Positions 56,060 through 64,000 of a DNA stretch of 64,000 nucleotides are shown here, in pieces. How positions within the stretch are numbered: the first letter of the stretch is position 1; every line of letters starts with the position of its first letter. The notes beneath the pieces are model-generated. The model did not search any database. It was given only the letters and a program-made list of their open reading frames with translations, and was not told the DNA's origin. Location of the stretch: NCBI RefSeq assembly GCF_023707985.1, contig NZ_BRCF01000003.1:248001-312000 (forward strand), written 5' to 3'. Origin of the DNA: Sporosarcina sp. NCCP-2716 (GTDB lineage: Bacteria; Bacillota; Bacilli; Bacillales_A; Planococcaceae). Made by a program: the position numbers and the translations under genes.

Positions 56060-56290
56060 TGATTGTAACGGGAAAGGAGTCCGTAGAGGCGAAGTTGATC
56101 TCCGTTCCGGGTGGACGCTTTCCGGGGGGCGAGCATTGAGCCAAGCGAACAGCAAAGGGTTCGCTTTGCCGTATTTCTGTGCACTTTGCAGAAATTAAGG
56201 CATCCGTTGCTCACAACGCTTCGCTTTTGCTCGCAAAAGCCGTTCTGCGTAACGTCTTTCGCCACCCTGCACTCCGATCAACTAGTATCG
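56060..56290. repeat. GC-rich intergenic repeat, copy R1
   Basis: 56094-56142 (GTTGATCTCCGTTCCGGGTG, GACGCTTTCCGGGGGGCGAG, CATTGAGCC) is about 85 percent the same as the complement of 61514-61562. The rest of the zapA-rnhC gap (55933-56339) has further short hairpins (CTTTGCAGAAATT, GCTTTTGCTCGCAAAAGC) and no gene. Confidence 0.65.
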
Positions 56291-56339
56291 TCCTTAAAAC
56301 TAAGAGAAGGTCAAACAATAGCGGGAGGAGATGAATCGT

Positions 56340-57281
56340 ATGTCGAATAATGTGGTGGTGCTGGATGCGGCTCGGATGAAGGAGCTGCAAGCGTATTATC
56401 AATCCGATAAGGTGACGCGGAAGGCGCCGGGTGTGGTGTTTGCAGCGAAGACGGCGGATGCGTCGATCACGGCTTACAAATCAGGAAAGGTGCTGTTCCA
56501 GGGCGGCGGGGCTTCGATGGAAGCGGCGAAGTGGGAAAGTGCGGCAGCGCCCGCTCCGGGACAGCCGAAAAAAGCGGTCCGGCATGCGGATGCGCTTCCT
56601 GACCAACTCAGCTCCCTCTCCGTCATCGGGTCGGATGAAACGGGCACGGGTGATTTCTTCGGTCCGGTGACCGTCTGCGCCTGCTACGTGCGCGCCGACC
56701 AGATCGCTCTCGTCGAAGAGCTCGGCGTCAAGGACTCCAAACAGCTGACCAATCCATACATGCGCTCGATCGCACCGGATCTGAAACGGGCATTGACGTA
56801 CAGCGTGCTCACTCTGAAGAATGAGAAATACAACACCGTCCAGCAAAAGGGCTGGTCCCAAGGGAAGATCAAAGCCCTGCTTCACAACCAGGCGATCCGC
56901 CATGTGCTGCGCAAACTGGATGGCGAGCACCCGGACTGCATCCTGATCGACCAATTCGCGGAGCGCGGTGTGTATTACAACCACTTGAAAGCCGAGCCAG
57001 AAATCGTGCGGGAGAACGTTCTGTTCGCGACGAAAGCGGAAGGCCTGCATGTTGCGGTTGCTGCCGCGTCGATCATCGCACGAGTTGCATTCCTCGACGA
57101 AATGGACCGGCTGAGCAAGCTCGCCGGACGCACGCTGCCGAAAGGCGCCGGTAAGAAGGTTGATGAAACCGCTGCAGCGATTTTACTGGCGAAGGGTGAA
57201 TCTTTCTTGAAGTCGATAACGAAGTGGCACTTCGCGAATGCGAAGAAAGCGGCGGTGTTGGCGGCGAAGAAGCGTGGATGA
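56340..57281 (+). CDS. rnhC: Ribonuclease HIII
   Basis: 313 residues. An amino TBP-like RNA/DNA-hybrid-binding domain (about 1-85) leads to the catalytic domain SVIGSDETGTGDFFGPVTVCA (Asp-Glu), later LIDQFAERGVYY and VAAASIIARVAFLDEMD. Cleaves RNA in RNA-DNA hybrids. ATG 56340 with GGGAGGAG nine bases upstream is preferred over ATG 56331. Confidence 0.94.
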   Translation: MSNNVVVLDAARMKELQAYYQSDKVTRKAPGVVFAAKTADASITAYKSGKVLFQGGGASMEAAKWESAAAPAPGQPKKAVRHADALPDQLSSLSVIGSDETGTGDFFGPVTVCACYVRADQIALVEELGVKDSKQLTNPYMRSIAPDLKRALTYSVLTLKNEKYNTVQQKGWSQGKIKALLHNQAIRHVLRKLDGEHPDCILIDQFAERGVYYNHLKAEPEIVRENVLFATKAEGLHVAVAAASIIARVAFLDEMDRLSKLAGRTLPKGAGKKVDETAAAILLAKGESFLKSITKWHFANAKKAAVLAAKKRG

Positions 57282-57300
57282 CTGGGGTTATGTCGGGGGC

Positions 57301-57475
57301 TTGAGCGGTTCGGTGCTTGCTTGAGCATTTGAGGGTATGCTTGAGCGTTTCAGGGATATGCTTGAGCGCATCACCATGCCGCTTGAGCGCTTTTCTGCTT
57401 GATTGAGCGTTTCGGTGTTTAACTTGAGCGCTTCCGCTGGTCCCTTGAGCGTTTCGGCCTGACCTTGAGCGCTTC
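57301..57475. repeat. GAGCG array 3: nine TTGAGC cores, 20-21 bp apart
   Basis: Cores TTGAGC(G) start at 57301, 57321, 57341, 57362, 57383, 57403, 57424, 57445 and 57465. The array starts 20 bases after the rnhC stop, in the gap between convergent rnhC and pheT (57282-57853). Confidence 0.9.
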
Positions 57476-57628
57476 CCCGTTGCCAAGTGTTATTTCTAGA
57501 GGAATTCATCTCTCTAACAGGAAAGGCGTAGCGCAGCGGAGCCCATATTTCCATCTTGGTTTATATTGTTAAGATCCATTAAGCGCGATCAAAATAGAGT
57601 ACGGCATGGCTGACCTGTCGCGGGAATG

Positions 57629-57785
57629 GAGCGGTTATGCGGCATATTTGAGCGGTCATCCGTGACAATTGATCGCTTCTCCAGAGGAATTGATCGCTTA
57701 GCCGGCGGAATCGAGCGGTTAGCCAAGTAAATTGATCGCTTAGCGAGGTGAATTGATCGGTTAGCCGACAGTAACGAGCGGTTCA
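57629..57785. repeat. GAGCG array 4: eight GA(G/T)CG cores, exact 21-bp period
   Basis: Cores at 57629, 57650, 57671, 57692, 57713, 57734, 57755 and 57776 read GAGCGGTTA or GATCGCTTA. Spacing is exactly 21 bp throughout. This subtype matches the complementary half of array 2. Confidence 0.9.
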
Positions 57786-57803
57786 CCCGCGCTTCGCCAA
57801 TTA

Positions 57804-57842
57804 AAAAAGCGGAACGGGATCTTTTCCCCGTTCCGCTTTTCC
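57804..57842 (-). terminator. pheST terminator
   Basis: AAAAAGCGGAACGGG / CCCGTTCCGCTTTT stem eleven bases past the pheT stop; it can act on both strands. Confidence 0.88.
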
Positions 57843-57853
57843 TATTCAGTAAA

Positions 57854-60265
57854 TCAGCCGCGCAACACAGCGCCGGTTTTTGTTTTCAATGCTTCGAGTA
57901 CTTGGTCGTGGCGGGCGACGACTTCTTCGTCGGTTAAAGTACGTTCCGGGTCGAAGTAGGTGAGCGAGAACGCGAGCGACTTGTGGCCGGCTTCGACGTT
58001 GTCGCCTTCGTACAGGTCGAATACGGAGACGTCCTTCAGCAGATCGCCGCCGGCTTCTTGGATGACGGTGATCAGGCTGCCGGCCGATTCTTCTGTCGGC
58101 ACGACGAGCGCGATGTCGCGGGAGATCGATGGGTAGCGCGGTACCTGTGTGTACACGAGCGGTTCCGTCTGTTCCGCGAGCAGCGCGGACAGGTTGATCT
58201 CCATGACGTACGTTTCTTTCAGGTCGCGTTTCTTTTGTTCGGACGGGTGCAGCTGGCCGAGCATGCCGATCCGGCTGCCGTCGAGAACGATGTCTGCGGT
58301 CCGGCCCGGGTGCATGCCGTCATGCGCCGCTTGTTCGTATGTCACGCGGTCGGTCAGGCCGAGAACGTCCATGAGGCCTTCGATAATGCCTTTCATGACG
58401 AAGAAATCGACTGTTTTCGTTTCCTGCTGCCATTTGTGATCGACCCACTTGCCAGTGATGACGGCAGCGGCATGGTTCACTTCTTTCGGCAGGCCGTCTG
58501 CTTCGGTTCCGAGGAAGACGGATCCCGTTTCGTACAGCGAAACGGTGTCGATCCGGCGGGCGACGTTGTACGTCGCTGCTTCGAGCAGATGCGGCAGGAG
58601 GCTCTGGCGCAGCACGCTGTGGTCTTCGCTCATCGGCATGAGCAGTTCCGTCACGGGTGCTGTTTCCAATGCGAACGACTGGGATTCTTCACGGGACGTC
58701 AGCGAGTACGTGATCGCCTGGTACAGACCGGCGCTCTCGAGGTAACGGCGGACGAGCCGGCGTTTTTGCTGGGAACTGTTGAGCCCGCCTGGCACGCTTT
58801 CGCCGACCGGCAGTGTTGCCGGGATTTCATCGTAGCCATACAGCCGTGCAATCTCTTCGATCAAGTCTTCCTTAATGCGCAGATCTTGGCGGCGGGTCGG
58901 TGCGTCCACGACGAGCTGGCCGTTGACCGCTTCCACAGGGATTTGCAGGCGTTCGAGGATCGACACCATTTCGTCCATCGGGATTTTCATGCCGAGACGG
59001 TGGTTGACGTAGTCAGGAGACAGCACGATGCGTACAGGTGTCTTATCGAGCTCGTCGAATACAACAGAGCCAGCGAGCACAGTGCCGCCCGCGAGTTCTG
59101 CCATGAGCTGTGCCGCACGTTCTGCGGCTTCAGCGACACGGTTCGGGTCGACACCTTTTTCGAAACGGGTGCTCGCGTCACTTCGCAGGCCCACTTCCTT
59201 CGATGTCTGGCGGACGGATGCCGGTGCAAAGTATGCAGATTCGATGACGACAGTTGTCGTGCCTTCGTGGACTTCAGAGTTCGCACCGCCCATGACACCT
59301 GCGAGCGCGACCGGTTCTTTCCCATTCGTGATGACGAGCTGGTTCGCATTCAAAGTACGTTCCGCGTCGTCGAGCGTCGTCATCTTCTCGCCTTCTTCGC
59401 CACGGCGCACAACAATCTCCTTCGTCGCGAGCCGGTCGTAGTCGAAGGCATGAAGCGGCTGGCCATATTCAAGCAGGACAAAATTCGTGACGTCGACGAC
59501 GTTATTGTGCGGACGGACGCCTGCAGCCATCAGATAGTTTTGCAGCCAGAGCGGGGATTCCGCGACTTTGACGTCCTTGACGACTTTCGCGACGTACATC
59601 GGGTTGTCTTCTTTTGCGTCCACACGCAGGGACAGCGCGTCAGCTGCCTGCTCGGACGATTCCGTATAGGAAATCTCAGGCAGTTTGATATCTTCGGAAA
59701 GAATTGCGCCGACTTCGTATGCGACGCCGAGCATGCTGAGGGCGTCCGAACGGTTCGGGGTCAGGTCGAATTCCAGGATGACATCGTCCAGACCGAGCAC
59801 TCCAAGTGCATTCGTTCCCGGTACAGCGTCTTCCGGAAGCACGTAGATCCCTTCCGCATACTGCTTCGGCACGACTTTCCCTTCGATGCCGAGCTCCTGC
59901 AAGGAACAGATCATGCCGTTCGATACTTCGCCGCGCAGTTTTGCTTTTTTGATCTTCACGCCGCCCGGCAGCCGTGCGCCCGGTAATGCTGCGACGATGT
60001 TCTGTCCTGCTGCTACGTTCGGCGCACCACAGATGATCTGCAGCGTCTCTTCGCCGACGTTCACTTGGCAGATGTTCAGTTTGTCGGCCTCGGGGTGCTT
60101 TTCGCAAGACTCGACGTGCCCGACGACGAGATTTTTCAGTCCTTCCGCGCGGTCGATGATCGAATCGACTTCGATGCCCGCACGCGTAATCTTCTCGGCA
60201 AGTTCCGCTTTGGAAATCCCGCTGATATCTATATAGTCTTTCAGCCAGTTCGTTGATACGTACAT
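57854..60265 (-). CDS. pheT: Phenylalanyl-tRNA synthetase beta subunit
   Basis: 803 residues, full length. Amino EMAP/OB tRNA-binding domain (LVVGHVESCEKHPEADKLNICQVNVG), B3/B4 editing domain (near AFDYDRLATKEIVVRRGEEGEKM and GVMGGANSEV), B5 (PDYVNHRLGMKIPMDEM), catalytic-like core and the carboxy ferredoxin-like anticodon-binding domain (YPSISRDIALVVP). Works as an alpha2beta2 enzyme with PheS, 12 bases upstream. Confidence 0.97.
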   Translation of the reverse strand: MYVSTNWLKDYIDISGISKAELAEKITRAGIEVDSIIDRAEGLKNLVVGHVESCEKHPEADKLNICQVNVGEETLQIICGAPNVAAGQNIVAALPGARLPGGVKIKKAKLRGEVSNGMICSLQELGIEGKVVPKQYAEGIYVLPEDAVPGTNALGVLGLDDVILEFDLTPNRSDALSMLGVAYEVGAILSEDIKLPEISYTESSEQAADALSLRVDAKEDNPMYVAKVVKDVKVAESPLWLQNYLMAAGVRPHNNVVDVTNFVLLEYGQPLHAFDYDRLATKEIVVRRGEEGEKMTTLDDAERTLNANQLVITNGKEPVALAGVMGGANSEVHEGTTTVVIESAYFAPASVRQTSKEVGLRSDASTRFEKGVDPNRVAEAAERAAQLMAELAGGTVLAGSVVFDELDKTPVRIVLSPDYVNHRLGMKIPMDEMVSILERLQIPVEAVNGQLVVDAPTRRQDLRIKEDLIEEIARLYGYDEIPATLPVGESVPGGLNSSQQKRRLVRRYLESAGLYQAITYSLTSREESQSFALETAPVTELLMPMSEDHSVLRQSLLPHLLEAATYNVARRIDTVSLYETGSVFLGTEADGLPKEVNHAAAVITGKWVDHKWQQETKTVDFFVMKGIIEGLMDVLGLTDRVTYEQAAHDGMHPGRTADIVLDGSRIGMLGQLHPSEQKKRDLKETYVMEINLSALLAEQTEPLVYTQVPRYPSISRDIALVVPTEESAGSLITVIQEAGGDLLKDVSVFDLYEGDNVEAGHKSLAFSLTYFDPERTLTDEEVVARHDQVLEALKTKTGAVLRG

Positions 60266-60277
60266 GGTGTCTCCTCC

Positions 60278-61315
60278 TTACGCTTCTGTGCGGTGAAATT
60301 GTGAAATGAATCGCATGTCGTTCGTGAAGAAATGACGGATGTCTTCCACACCGTATTTCAGCATCGCAATCCGCTCCGGCCCCATGCCGAACGCGAATCC
60401 GGTATAGACCGTAGGATCATAGCCGGCCATTTCGAGCACGTTCAGATGCACCATACCAGCACCGAGGATCTCGATCCAGCCTGTCTTCTTGCAGACGTTA
60501 CAGCCTGAGCCGCCGCACTTGAAGCATGAAATGTCCATCTCGACAGATGGTTCAGTGAACGGGAAGAAACTCGGGCGCAGACGGATTTCCCGCTCCTCGC
60601 CGAACATCTTTTTCGCAAATAGCGCGAGTGTCCCTTTCAGGTCGCTCATGCGGATGTCTTCGCCGACGACGAGCCCTTCGATCTGCGTGAACTGGTGGGA
60701 GTGTGTCGCGTCGTCATTGTCGCGGCGATACACTTTACCCGGACAGATAATCTTGATCGGCTCACCTTTTTTCGCGGCCATCGTGCGTGCTTGCACTGGT
60801 GATGTATGCGTCCGCAGCAGCACGTCTTCCGAAATGTAGAACGAATCCTGCATGTCGCGCGCCGGATGGCCTTTTGGTAAGTTCAATGCTTCAAAGTTGT
60901 AGTAGTCCTTCTCGACTTCCGGACCTTCCGCGATTTCATAGCCCATGCTGATGAAGAAGTCTTCGATCTCCTCGACGACCCGGGTGAGCGGATGGTGGTT
61001 GCCGAGCTTGACGGGACGGCCCGGCAGCGTGATATCGATCGTTTCCTTCGCGAGCTTTTCATTGACCGCCTGCTCTTCCAGCTGTGCCATCTTGCTTTCG
61101 AGCTGCGTGGTCACGGTCTCCCGGACGACGTTCACAAGCGCCCCCATTTTCGGACGTTCCTCGGCAGGGAGTTTCCCCATGCCTTTCAACAGGTCCGTGA
61201 TCGGCCCCTTCTTCCCTAAATACGCGACGCGCACGTCATTCAGCTCTTTCACCGACGACGCGGCATCGATCTTCTGCAATGCCTCTTGCTTCAACTGCTC
61301 CAACTGCTGCTCCAT
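60278..61315 (-). CDS. pheS: Phenylalanyl-tRNA synthetase alpha subunit
   Basis: 345 residues from ATG 61315 (AAGGGG seven bases upstream; ATG 61321 lies too close to it). Amino coiled coil; class II core with [35 protein letters not shown], and [21 protein letters not shown], plus a Cys4 cluster [17 protein letters not shown]. Charges tRNA-Phe. Transcription is probably controlled by the T-box 280 bases upstream. Confidence 0.97.
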   Translation of the reverse strand: MEQQLEQLKQEALQKIDAASSVKELNDVRVAYLGKKGPITDLLKGMGKLPAEERPKMGALVNVVRETVTTQLESKMAQLEEQAVNEKLAKETIDITLPGRPVKLGNHHPLTRVVEEIEDFFISMGYEIAEGPEVEKDYYNFEALNLPKGHPARDMQDSFYISEDVLLRTHTSPVQARTMAAKKGEPIKIICPGKVYRRDNDDATHSHQFTQIEGLVVGEDIRMSDLKGTLALFAKKMFGEEREIRLRPSFFPFTEPSVEMDISCFKCGGSGCNVCKKTGWIEILGAGMVHLNVLEMAGYDPTVYTGFAFGMGPERIAMLKYGVEDIRHFFTNDMRFISQFHRTEA

Positions 61316-61379
61316 TGCCATACCCCTTTCCTTTTTTACGTTTTTTCATTTGCCGCATTGTACTTTGACTAGCCGTTGA

Positions 61380-61562
61380 TTGGAGTGCAGGGCGGTGACT
61401 CCTGGGCAGCCTAAGTGCGCCGCGTCCTGCGGCAACGGCTGCATGACCTCCGTCCTGGAGGCCCGGCATTAGCGAGCTAATTGAGACCCCGCAGTGAGCG
61501 AAGCGAGCGAGGAGGCTCAATGCTCGCCCCTCGGAAAGCATCCGCCCGGAACGCAAATCAAC
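61380..61562. repeat. GC-rich intergenic repeat, copy R2, inside the pheS leader
   Basis: The complement of 61514-61562 matches R1 (56094-56142); the remainder includes CGAAGCGAGCGAGG and GCATGACCTCCGTCCTGGAG palindromes. It lies between the T-box terminator and pheS, lengthening the untranslated leader. Confidence 0.65.
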
Positions 61563-61590
61563 ACCGTTCACTCTCTGGATTCATCCCAAT

Positions 61591-61880
61591 AAAAAAACTC
61601 GTCCCCTAAAAAAGGGACGAGGACGAATTCGCGGTACCACCCTGATTACCATGCCAGCCTGCAGCACGGTCTCTCAACTTCGGAATAACGGTCCGGTGCC
61701 GGCGCGCCTTTACAGCCTAAGCTGGTCCAAGCGGCAGCTCGCGGGGTGAACAGTAACAGTAACGGCCGTCCCTACTTCCAGTCAAGGTAAGGACTCCCTG
61801 GCGCCGAAGATGCTGTTGCCTCTTCCCGGTCAATGCTTTTCTGATGATTGTTGCCTGTATACCCACTCAGTATAGCGGAA
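61591..61880 (-). promoter_or_regulatory. T-box leader of pheST
   Basis: On the minus strand the T-box core AGGGTGGTACCGCGAATTCG (61624-61643) leads into a terminator (CTCGTCCC / GGGACGAG and T-run, 61591-61622). Upstream to about 61880 is a structured region fit for stem I. Uncharged tRNA-Phe should stabilise the antiterminator; the UUC specifier was not placed with certainty. Confidence 0.9.
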
Positions 61881-61909
61881 TCCCGCCAATACTTCAACAC
61901 GGACCTTCT

Positions 61910-62677
61910 TTACCGGCGCGCAAACGCATACAGCAGGATGCCCGTCGCAACAGCGACGTTCAACGACTCCGCCTGGCCATATAACGGAATCTTGACGACC
62001 GTATCGGCCGCCGACAGATAATCGGCCGCGACTCCTGCGCCTTCGTTGCCGACGAGCAGCGCGAATGCGTCGGATGCCTGCACGTCATAATGCTCCTTCG
62101 CCTGGTCGAGCCCTGTCCCGATCACCTGCACGCCGTTCCCTTTCGCCCGGCCGATCCACTCGGTGAGATCGCCGCGGACGACCGGGATATGGAAGTGCGA
62201 TCCTTGTGCGGAGCGGACTGTCTTCGGATTGAACGGGTCGGCGCATCCTTTGCCGAGGATGACGGCGTCCATACCGGCTGCGTCCGCGGTACGGATCATC
62301 GTGCCGATATTGCCCGGATCCTGTACCGCATCGATCAGCAGCAGCCGTTTCCAGCCGGCGTATTCCTCTTCTGACGGGATCGGCTGACGGCAGTGGGCGA
62401 AGATGCCCTGCGGGTGTTCCGTCTCGGAAATCTCCGCGGCCACCGCTTTTGTAATTTCGATGTGCTGGACAGAAGACAGATCCAGCCCTGCAGGCAGTTC
62501 AAGGTCTTCCCGCACCATGACATGCAAAACCGCTCCCTCCTGCTTCATCGCTTCTTCGACGAGATGGAACCCTTCGACGATGAATTCTTCCGATCGGTCA
62601 CGTTCCTTGCGGGTCGTGATGAGCTTTTTCCAATGCTTGACGAGTGCGTTCTGCACCGATTCAATCCGTTTAGCCAT
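61910..62677 (-). CDS. ysgA: TrmH/SpoU-family RNA 2'-O-methyltransferase
   Basis: 255 residues: amino substrate-binding domain (IESVQNALVKHWKKLITTRKERDRSEEFIVEGFHLVEEA) and the knotted SPOUT domain with motifs LLIDAVQDPGNIGTMIRTADAAG, LLVGNEGAGV and IPLYGQAESLNVAVATGI. Methylates rRNA or tRNA ribose; the site is unknown. Same place as B. subtilis ysgA. Confidence 0.93.
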   Translation of the reverse strand: MAKRIESVQNALVKHWKKLITTRKERDRSEEFIVEGFHLVEEAMKQEGAVLHVMVREDLELPAGLDLSSVQHIEITKAVAAEISETEHPQGIFAHCRQPIPSEEEYAGWKRLLLIDAVQDPGNIGTMIRTADAAGMDAVILGKGCADPFNPKTVRSAQGSHFHIPVVRGDLTEWIGRAKGNGVQVIGTGLDQAKEHYDVQASDAFALLVGNEGAGVAADYLSAADTVVKIPLYGQAESLNVAVATGILLYAFARR

Positions 62678-62769
62678 AAGTGAAAACTTCCCTTTTACTT
62701 TTCAGTGTATCAAAGTCCGGAACGCTTGGCGATACTAATCGCAAGGACAAGGGAAAGGAGGTCAAATGC

Positions 62770-62985
62770 ATGAATTTTCAAATTAGGGATGCCATCACGG
62801 CGAATATGACCGACAACAAGGCGCAGGATATCCGCGGAGTTGTCGAAGACGCGCTGCAGCGCGGCGAAGAGCACTTGCTTCCGGGCCTCGGCGTGTTTTT
62901 CGAGAAATTGTGGCAGCGCGCAGATGACCAGGAAAAGATGAAGATCACCAGTGAACTCGAGCAGGCCTTCGCCGCTCACGCATGA
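62770..62985 (+). CDS. sspI: Small acid-soluble spore protein I
   Basis: 71 residues, MNFQIRDAITANMTDNKAQD...LPGLGVFFEKLW, matching SspI. ATG 62770 follows GGAGG; an open frame from 62680 is leader. Made in the forespore in Bacillus under sigma-G; a second sign of sporulation. Confidence 0.95.
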   Translation: MNFQIRDAITANMTDNKAQDIRGVVEDALQRGEEHLLPGLGVFFEKLWQRADDQEKMKITSELEQAFAAHA

Positions 62986-62988
62986 CCC

Positions 62989-63025
62989 AAAAGACTGCCC
63001 CGCTTATATCGCGGAGCAGTCTTTT
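62989..63025. terminator. Bidirectional terminator between sspI and argF
   Basis: AAAAGACTGC...CCGC / GCGG...GCAGTCTTTT stem between convergent genes. Confidence 0.88.
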
Positions 63026-63035
63026 ATTATTCCTT

Positions 63036-63995
63036 TTACAGCAGCGCTGAGAGAAGGGCTTTCTGTGCGTGCATTCGGTTCCCTGCCTGCTGGAACACGA
63101 CGGAATGGTCACCGTCGATGACTTCCGCTGACACTTCCAGTCCACGGTGGGCAGGCAGGCAATGCATGAATGTGTAATCGGGTTTCGCGTTTGCCGCGAG
63201 CTGGTCATTGATCTCGAATCCTTTGAAATCATGCAGACGCTGTTCTTTTTCCTCGTCCTCCCCCATGCTGACCCAGACGTCCGTATACAGGAAGTCCGCC
63301 TGTTCGGCAGCTTCAGCCGGGTCGTTTGTCTGGATGAGTTCTGCACCGTTCTGTTTCGCTTCTTTCTGGATGAGTGACGCGACATTCTGGTCCATTTCAT
63401 AGCCCTCCGGAGTCGCGATCGCTGTCGTGATCCCCATCTTCGCGCATGCGAGCAGCAGGGAGTGCGCTACATTATTTCCATCTCCGATATAGGCGACTTT
63501 CAGTCCGTCGAATTTTCCCTTGACCTCGAGGATTGTCAGCAGATCGGCAAGTGCCTGGCACGGGTGGAACTTGTCGGTCAGGCCGTTGATGACCGGGATA
63601 TGAGCATTAGCTGCAAACTCTTCGACCATTGCGTGGGAATTGGCACGGATCATGACCCCATCCAAGTACTCCGAGAAGACTTTCGCCGTATCGCTGATCG
63701 TTTCCCCGCGTCCGATCTGCAGCTCATCAGGGTTCATGATGAGGGCATTACCGCCGAGCTGGTTCATGCCGACGCTGAACGAAATACGGGTGCGGGTCGA
63801 ATTCTTCTCGAATACCATACCGAGCGTCTTACCTGCGAGCGGCTCGAAGTCCTTTCCGGCCTGGAAATCCTTTTTGATCTTCACCGCCCGGTTCAGCAAG
63901 TACTCGATGTCATCCGCTGTGAAGTCGGCGACGGTCAAAAAGTTCTTCCCTTTCAGCTTCTTCTCTGTGTACTTCATCTCTAATGGGCTTGTCAT
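63036..63995 (-). CDS. argF: Ornithine carbamoyltransferase
   Basis: 319 residues. Carbamoyl-phosphate loop STRTRISF, HPCQAL, ornithine-loop DVWVSMGEDEE and MHCLPAHRG are present. Makes citrulline in arginine synthesis. ATG 63995 is used; ATG 63977 is possible, and the ribosome site for the first lies beyond the window edge. Arginine operon neighbours would be to the right. Confidence 0.93.
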   Translation of the reverse strand: MTSPLEMKYTEKKLKGKNFLTVADFTADDIEYLLNRAVKIKKDFQAGKDFEPLAGKTLGMVFEKNSTRTRISFSVGMNQLGGNALIMNPDELQIGRGETISDTAKVFSEYLDGVMIRANSHAMVEEFAANAHIPVINGLTDKFHPCQALADLLTILEVKGKFDGLKVAYIGDGNNVAHSLLLACAKMGITTAIATPEGYEMDQNVASLIQKEAKQNGAELIQTNDPAEAAEQADFLYTDVWVSMGEDEEKEQRLHDFKGFEINDQLAANAKPDYTFMHCLPAHRGLEVSAEVIDGDHSVVFQQAGNRMHAQKALLSALL

Positions 63996-64000
63996 ACGAT

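Noticed and set aside
38155..57785. GAGCG arrays as CRISPR arrays
   Set aside because: Period is only 20-21 bp with cores of about 9 bp; there is no room for 30-bp spacers and no cas gene.
57983..59986. 667-codon plus-strand frame antisense to pheT
   Set aside because: Shadow of the well-conserved pheT; no recognisable motif and no ribosome site.

Overview
The window looks like chromosome of an endospore-forming Bacillota, most likely a Planococcaceae (Sporosarcina-like) species. The evidence is gerE and sspI, an S-layer-homology protein, a Bacillus-type prolyl 4-hydroxylase, and above all a right half that keeps the Bacillus subtilis gene order ysnB-rdgB-rph-murI-ysmB-gerE-ysmA-sdhBAC-yslB-uvrC-trxA-etfA-etfB-fadB-fadR-lcfA-DUF350-mutS2-polX-cvpA-zapA-rnhC-pheT-pheS-ysgA-sspI-argF. 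The genus is inference. No rRNA, prophage, CRISPR array or intact insertion sequence was seen. One tRNA gene (Arg, UCU) is present.

The left half (about 1-33.8 kb) is accessory and patchy. It holds a secreted alkaline-phosphatase-superfamily enzyme, prolyl 4-hydroxylase, small membrane and DinB proteins, a pyridoxal-kinase-type gene divergent from an ECF S-component, an oxidoreductase, an SLH protein, an arylamine N-acetyltransferase, two aldo-keto reductases, a class A PBP, DegV, a TetR-MMPL pair and an orphan betaine-binding lipoprotein. Set into this GC-rich background are AT-rich genes of unknown or defence-like type at 5.9-7.0, 19.9-20.5, 21.5-22.3, 22.7-23.9 and 32.7-33.3 kb. Three of them sit between duplicated pieces of a host gene: the pdxK 3' end, the AIM24-family gene, and the tRNA-Arg 3' end. 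They therefore look like small single-gene islets.

The most striking locus is the 1.0-kb islet at tRNA-Arg. On the minus strand it reads: two tandem 53-nt repeats whose hairpin carries a compensatory base-pair change, an intrinsic terminator, then an ORF with PBECR4-like nuclease features. This is the architecture of a type III (RNA antitoxin / endoRNase) toxin-antitoxin system.

The right half (33.8-64 kb) is core: nucleotide and RNA housekeeping, succinate dehydrogenase, a FadR-controlled fatty-acid degradation cluster (lcfA, fadR, fadB, etfB, etfA, with FadR-type operators before fadR and ysmA), mismatch and base repair genes, cell-division zapA, and pheST behind a T-box. Four intergenic arrays of a GAGCG core repeated every 20-21 bp lie at 38.2, 42.4, 57.3 and 57.6 kb. 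They are unexplained and helically phased. A family of GGTGCCTGTGCG palindromes and two copies of a GC-rich intergenic repeat are also scattered through the window.
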